A model generated the notes under the pieces. That model worked only from the letters and a program-made list of their open reading frames with translations, was not told the DNA's origin and did not search any database. Position numbers and translations under genes: made by a program. Below, one piece after another: positions 14,737 through 17,570 of a DNA stretch of 17,570 bases. Source of the stretch: an uncultured Eggerthellaceae bacterium (lineage in GTDB: Bacteria > Actinomycetota > Coriobacteriia > Coriobacteriales > Eggerthellaceae); NCBI GenBank assembly GCA_946618265.1, contig CAMOLA010000042.1:1-17570 (forward strand), given 5' to 3'. Position 1 is the stretch's first letter; each line of letters starts with the position of its first letter.

Positions 14737-14824
14737 GCGTCTAAGGCGAGTTGCCTGACGCGTTGACGTTTTCGAGCGGACCTTTCTTCCGAGGTCCTTC
14801 GCTGCGCTTGGCAGGCTGGGTGCA

Positions 14825-14886
14825 TTCTCGCGGAAACTCGCGGTTTTGCACCAGCTGACGGGCGTGCGAGAACGGCGCATTTTTTT
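14825..14886 (+). terminator. Possible distal terminator with T7 tract
   Basis: TTCTCGC (14825-14831) can pair with GCGAGAA (14866-14872), and seven T residues follow at 14880-14886. The loop is long, so this is a weak call. The 11-base direct repeat AGAACGGCGCA occurs at 14869 and 14888, on both sides of the T tract. Confidence 0.3.
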
Positions 14887-14926
14887 CAGAACGGCGCACG
14901 TGACCTAGTACGTAATAACTTACTAA

Positions 14927-14955
14927 TTGCGACTTCGGCGCACAATGATTACACT
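14927..14955 (+). promoter_or_regulatory. Promoter of the flavoprotein gene
   Basis: TTGCGA (14927-14932) and TACACT (14950-14955) are separated by 17 bases, each with four of six consensus positions. The operator-like palindrome at 14960-14976 lies where transcription should start, an ideal place for repression. Confidence 0.55.
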
Positions 14956-14959
14956 AGCA

Positions 14960-14976
14960 AGTACGTTATCCGTACT
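14960..14976. promoter_or_regulatory. HxlR-type operator candidate, site 2
   Basis: AGTACG and CGTACT are perfect 6-base arms around TTATC. The inner TACG-N5-CGTA equals site 1 before the HxlR gene, with the same spacing. It covers the predicted start of transcription of the flavoprotein gene. HxlR/DUF24 regulators bind short dyads of this kind. Confidence 0.6.
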
Positions 14977-14997
14977 GAGAGGCTAGGAGGCCCGGTA

Positions 14998-15408
14998 ATG
15001 GCTAAAATCCCCCAGGAGGCACAGGAGCTGTTCGCGAAGGTCGACGCTGTCGTGTTCGCCACGGCGCGTGCTGATGCACAGCCCAACGGCTGCATCGTCG
15101 CGATGAAGAAGGTCATCGACGACGAGACGGTGTATTTGTCTGATCAGTTCTTCAAGAAGACGCTCGCCAACATCCAGGAGAATCCGAAGGTCTCGGTCAT
15201 CTGGTGGGGCGACGAGGGCGCTTACGAGCTGTACGGCACGGCGCGCTACGTCAACGAGGGCCCGGAGTTCGAGGACCAGGCCAAGTGGGTCAACGCCGCG
15301 TTCGAGCAGATGGGCATGCCCGTTACGGCCAAGGGCGGCGTGTACGTCGACGTCGAGGCCGTCTATAGCTCCAGCCCCGGCCCGTCCGCCGGCGCCCAGA
15401 TCGCGTAA
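14998..15408 (+). CDS. Pyridoxamine 5'-phosphate oxidase-like flavin-binding protein
   Basis: The protein has 136 residues with a split-barrel FMN-binding fold: VVFATARADAQPNGCIVAMK, TVYLSDQFFKKTLANIQENP, VSVIWWGDEGAYELYGTARY. Small proteins of this class in anaerobes are general flavin reductases or flavin-binding oxidoreductases. True PdxH enzymes are longer (about 215), so vitamin B6 synthesis is unlikely. ATG 14998 follows GGAGG. The gene has its own promoter with an HxlR-type palindrome on the start site and ends with a strong hairpin, so it is a single-gene unit. A quinone- or electrophile-reducing role is possible given the regulator but is not shown. Confidence 0.88.
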   Translation: MAKIPQEAQELFAKVDAVVFATARADAQPNGCIVAMKKVIDDETVYLSDQFFKKTLANIQENPKVSVIWWGDEGAYELYGTARYVNEGPEFEDQAKWVNAAFEQMGMPVTAKGGVYVDVEAVYSSSPGPSAGAQIA

Positions 15409-15423
15409 CTGAGCTAGCAGGAC

Positions 15424-15460
15424 AAAGGCGCCAAAAGGGATGTTCCCGTTTGGCGCCTTT
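15424..15460 (+). terminator. Strong terminator after flavoprotein gene
   Basis: A 17-base stem (15424-15440 with 15444-15460; outer AAAGGCGCCA/TGGCGCCTTT) has one mismatch and a 3-base loop and ends in TTT. It begins 16 bases after the stop codon. Confidence 0.85.
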
Positions 15461-15490
15461 ATACATTTGGGGACTGTCCCCAAATGTATA
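15460..15490. repeat. Perfect 31-base palindrome with GGGGACTGTCCCC core
   Basis: Fifteen-base arms (15460-15474 and 15476-15490) around one T are exact complements; the core is GGGGAC-T-GTCCCC flanked by an AT-rich ATACATTT. It directly follows the flavoprotein terminator and precedes the ferredoxin gene by 23 bases. It could be a REP-type element or an operator. Confidence 0.9.
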
Positions 15491-15513
15491 GTTTCGCGAA
15501 AGGGTGAGCGTAC

Positions 15514-15693
15514 ATGAAGGTCCCCGTTGTCGAAGGCGATTGCACGGGTTGCTGCTACTGTCTGATGGCATGTCCTACGGGTGCGGCCGGGCCCATCAGC
15601 CCCAAGACCGTCGTCGTGGAGAAGTGCACGGGCTGCGGCAAGTGCGTGCGCGTGTGCCCCCAGAAGGCCCGCGTCATGCGCGAGCGACCCTAA
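15514..15693 (+). CDS. Small 2[4Fe-4S] ferredoxin
   Basis: This short protein of 59 residues starts at ATG 15514 behind AAAGGGTGAGC. Two clostridial-type cluster motifs are plain: C10-x2-C13-x2-C16-x3-C20-P and C38-x2-C41-x2-C44-x3-C48-P. They support two 4Fe-4S clusters for low-potential electron transfer in the cytoplasm. C14 is an extra cysteine within the first motif. It could serve the flavoprotein upstream or molybdenum enzymes elsewhere, but the terminator and palindrome in between argue against co-transcription with the flavoprotein. The stop codon is followed within a few bases by a large hairpin shared with the convergent gene. Confidence 0.93.
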   Translation: MKVPVVEGDCTGCCYCLMACPTGAAGPISPKTVVVEKCTGCGKCVRVCPQKARVMRERP

Positions 15694-15696
15694 AGC

Positions 15697-15817
15697 GAAA
15701 CGGGCTCCCGGGGCAAGCGCCTCGCACTGACCGTTGGGGAGACTCCCCAATGGTCAGTGACCGAAAGGGAGACTCCCTTTCGGTCACTGCGAGACGTTTT
15801 CCCTGGAGGCCCGTTTC
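15697..15817. terminator. Long outer stem enclosing two palindromes, between convergent genes
   Basis: The 30-base flank 15697-15726 is complementary to 15788-15817 with three mismatches and three G-U pairs (GAAACGGGC at one end, GCCCGTTTC at the other). It works in both directions between the convergent ferredoxin and nucleoid-protein genes, so it may be a bidirectional terminator. Its loop is filled by two dispersed-family palindromes. Confidence 0.7.
15725..15789. repeat. Two tandem dispersed-family palindromes
   Basis: The first, 15725-15759, has 17-base arms around A15742, with one G-T pair. The second, 15755-15789, has perfect 17-base arms around A15772 and shares five bases with the first. 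Both have TGACC...GGGAGACTCCC...GGTCA. The first 17 bases of the second recur exactly at 16909-16925. Confidence 0.92.
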
Positions 15818-15820
15818 AGG

Positions 15821-16870
15821 CTAGCGGTTCTCGATCGAGCCGATGTTGCGCAGCTGGATCGAAATCGTGCCGTCGGCTTCGCTCGTGAAGACGATGTATT
15901 CGGGGTTGCGGCTGTACTCGGCGGGGAACGTCACCTCGATGCCGGTGTCGGTGCGGATCTTCTGGCTGCGCGCCACGCGACGGACGGCCTCGCGTTCGAG
16001 CGACACGCGCTCGGGCAGCTCGACCGCTCGGGCGGCCTCTTCGAAGCGCTCCTTCATCACCGGGTTGCTTTCGAACGCGACCTCGGCCATCTCCTCGAGG
16101 TCCAGGTCGTCCGACGCGGCTTCCACGGCGTTCTCGACGGCGTAGGCCTTCGCGCGCGAGAGCGCGACCGTGGCGTTGTGGCCGTACTCCTCGGCGACCG
16201 CTTCCACGATTTCGGTGACGGCGGCGAACGTCTCCTTGCTCGACGCCTCCATCGAACATTGCAGCAGGCCGTCGGGAATCAGCCAGCGCTCTTCGCCGGC
16301 GATCGTGCGCTTCTTGTCCGAGAACGCCACCGCCAGGGTACGCAGGTCGATCACGGCGTACGACGCCAGCTTCTGGGACGGGTTGGGCAGCACCGCGTGG
16401 TGCCGCGCGATGCCGATGCGCTCGCCGGCCTCGCCGTAGTCCACCTCGTGCACGTAGGCCTGCTTGCTCTCGAGCAGCATGATGGCGAAATGCCGCGCGA
16501 CCGGCGCGTCGAAAGCGGCCTCGGGGTCGTCGACCGCGGCGTCGGCGTCGTCTTCGAAGTCAACGACCAGCACGTCGGTCGAGACGCTCTTCTCCATGTG
16601 CGCCAGCTCGCCGGCGAAGTATTCCGCGATTTCCACCGACAGCTCGACGAAGCCCACCTGCCCGGCGAAGTACGCGCGCAACTCTTCGGCGAAGCGGCTG
16701 TCGGGCGCGAAGGTGCCGCGCTTGTTGTCCAGGTTGCCGAGCGCCTTGCGCGCGTGGCGGGCGACGTAGTTCTTCGCGGTCTTGTCGGTCGGGTCGATTT
16801 CCTCGCGGGAAAAGGTGTTTTCGCACGCGAGGAAATCCAGCACGTGCAGTATTGCGTGGTTGATTTTCAT
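15821..16870 (-). CDS. Nucleoid-associated protein, NdpA/YejK family
   Basis: The protein has 349 residues on the minus strand and resembles the 37-kDa nucleoid-associated family (PF04245) over its full length: MKINHAILHVLDF at the start, HFAIMLLESKQAYVHEVDYG in the middle, and TFPAEYSRNPEYIVFTSEAD near the end. The length fits the family (about 335). E. coli YejK associates with the nucleoid and interacts with topoisomerase IV; that role is not demonstrated in this phylum. The residues are strongly acidic in the middle (VDFEDDADAAVDDPEAAFD). Dispersed palindromes lie on both sides of the gene. ATG 16870 follows GAAGATAGGATTCC on the minus strand, a weak ribosome site. Confidence 0.85.
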   Translation of the reverse strand: MKINHAILHVLDFLACENTFSREEIDPTDKTAKNYVARHARKALGNLDNKRGTFAPDSRFAEELRAYFAGQVGFVELSVEIAEYFAGELAHMEKSVSTDVLVVDFEDDADAAVDDPEAAFDAPVARHFAIMLLESKQAYVHEVDYGEAGERIGIARHHAVLPNPSQKLASYAVIDLRTLAVAFSDKKRTIAGEERWLIPDGLLQCSMEASSKETFAAVTEIVEAVAEEYGHNATVALSRAKAYAVENAVEAASDDLDLEEMAEVAFESNPVMKERFEEAARAVELPERVSLEREAVRRVARSQKIRTDTGIEVTFPAEYSRNPEYIVFTSEADGTISIQLRNIGSIENR

Positions 16871-16908
16871 GGAATCCTATCTTCGAAGTGCTAACTGCGT
16901 CATTTCGT

Positions 16909-16971
16909 CAGTGACCGAAAGGGAGTCTCCCCTTTGGTCCGTGACCGAAAGGGAGACTCCCTTTCGGTCAC
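16909..16971. repeat. Two tandem dispersed-family palindromes upstream of nucleoid-protein gene
   Basis: The first (arms 16913-16925 and 16927-16939) has one A/C mismatch and one G-T pair, with core GGGAGTCTCCC. The second (arms 16941-16955 and 16957-16971 around A16956) is perfect, with core GGGAGACTCCC. They lie 3' of rarA and 5' of the nucleoid-protein gene. The mismatch position of the first is the same as in the copy at 3627. Confidence 0.9.
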
Positions 16972-17037
16972 TGTGATGTGCGGGACGTGCGTTCTCGTGC
17001 GCATCTTGCGCATACGGGCCCTAATCCTATCCCGCAT

Positions 17038-17570
17038 TCATCGTTTGTTGCCTCCGCGGGCGGCGCGGCGCAGGGCCTTCAGTTGCTCGAGCCGCTGCTT
17101 GAACAGGCCCTCGCGGCCCTCTTCGGTCGGCACGTAGTATTCGGTGCCCTCCAGCGCGTCGGGCAGGCACTGCATGTCGGCGGCCATGCGGCCCTCGACG
17201 TCGTGCGCGTACTGGTAGCCGTTCCCGTAGCCGAGGTCCTTCATCAGGCGCGTCGGCGCGTTGCGGATGACGAGCGGTACGGGCTCGGCCATGGTGTGCA
17301 GCGCGTCGTCGCGCGCGTGCAGGTAGGCGACTTCCATGCTGTTGGACTTGGGCGCGAGCGACAGGTAGACCACGGCCTCGGTCAGGTGAACCGTGCACTC
17401 CGGCATGCCGATGAAGTGGCAGGCGTGGAAGGCGTTCACGGCCACGTTGAGCGCGTTCGTGTCGGCGAGCCCCACGTCCTCGGCGGCGAAGCGCGTGATG
17501 CGCCGCGCGACGTAGAGCGGGTCCTCGCCAGCTTCGAGCATGCGCGCGAGCCAGTATACGGCCGCGTCGG
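17038..17570 (-). CDS. rarA: Replication-associated recombination protein A, C-terminal part (5' partial)
   Basis: The minus-strand frame is open to the window edge and encodes the last about 176 residues of RarA/Mgs[40 protein letters not shown] and the region [19 protein letters not shown] are diagnostic of its C-terminal helical (MgsA) domain. The AAA+ ATPase domain with the Walker motifs lies outside the window. RarA acts at stalled replication forks and binds single-strand binding protein. The natural stop is at 17038; the full gene should encode about 440 residues. It is followed by the paired palindromes at 16909. Confidence 0.93.
   Translation of the reverse strand, partial: DAAVYWLARMLEAGEDPLYVARRITRFAAEDVGLADTNALNVAVNAFHACHFIGMPECTVHLTEAVVYLSLAPKSNSMEVAYLHARDDALHTMAEPVPLVIRNAPTRLMKDLGYGNGYQYAHDVEGRMAADMQCLPDALEGTEYYVPTEEGREGLFKQRLEQLKALRRAARGGNKR

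Noticed and set aside
15725..16971. Clustered repeats as a CRISPR array
   Set aside because: The units are palindromes in ones and twos between genes, without regular unique spacers and without cas genes.

Overview
The window reads as a chromosomal segment of a high-GC anaerobe, most plausibly an Eggerthellaceae-like member of the Coriobacteriia. That is an inference from three things: the codon bias, the density of DMSO-reductase-family molybdenum enzymes paired with PucR-type regulators, and gene types typical of gut Eggerthella, Gordonibacter, Slackia and Adlercreutzia relatives. No rRNA, tRNA, insertion sequence or CRISPR array was seen. Sixteen protein-coding loci can be supported. Two run off the window ends, one is a decayed remnant, and one is a 59-residue ferredoxin.

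Left part (1-8637), redox and aromatic/C1 chemistry. A molybdopterin catalytic subunit (5' end missing) is followed by a 273-residue iron-sulfur subunit with a C-terminal beta-sandwich-like tail. This is the architecture of pyrogallol-phloroglucinol transhydroxylase and of the soluble gut catechol dehydroxylases. Next come a low-molecular-weight protein tyrosine phosphatase and a second, single-subunit cytoplasmic molybdenum/tungsten oxidoreductase with its own 4Fe-4S site. A PucR-type regulator on the minus strand lies back to back with a uroporphyrinogen-decarboxylase/MtaA-like methyltransferase gene. Their shared intergenic region holds a GATTTC-N5-GAAATC palindrome and a TATAAT box.

Middle part (8638-14041). 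A GTG-started gene encodes an excisionase-type helix-turn-helix fused to a HipA-like kinase. It has a pair of GTATAC-centred sites 30 bp apart directly upstream. On the minus strand follow a GNAT acetyltransferase and, abutting it, an N-terminally truncated SPFH/band-7 gene. A DUF554 membrane protein and a CPBP intramembrane protease with a long Pro/Gln/Tyr repeat tail converge and overlap at their 3' ends.

Right part (14042-17570). A cysteine-rich HxlR-family regulator and a downstream pyridoxamine-phosphate-oxidase-like flavoprotein carry the same TACG-N5-CGTA palindrome in their upstream regions, which suggests a small redox- or quinone-responsive regulon. A tiny 2[4Fe-4S] ferredoxin, a nucleoid-associated protein (NdpA/YejK family) and the 3' part of rarA follow.

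Scattered between genes are at least seven palindromes with cores such as GGGAGACTCCC or GGGGACTGTCCCC, plus a perfect 31-bp inverted repeat between the two subunit genes. They look like a REP-type family, because at least two lie where a terminator is not expected. The strongest leads are this palindrome family, the HTH-HipA fusion with its paired operator-like sites, the HxlR/flavoprotein operator pair, and the molybdoenzyme/PucR/methyltransferase neighbourhood.
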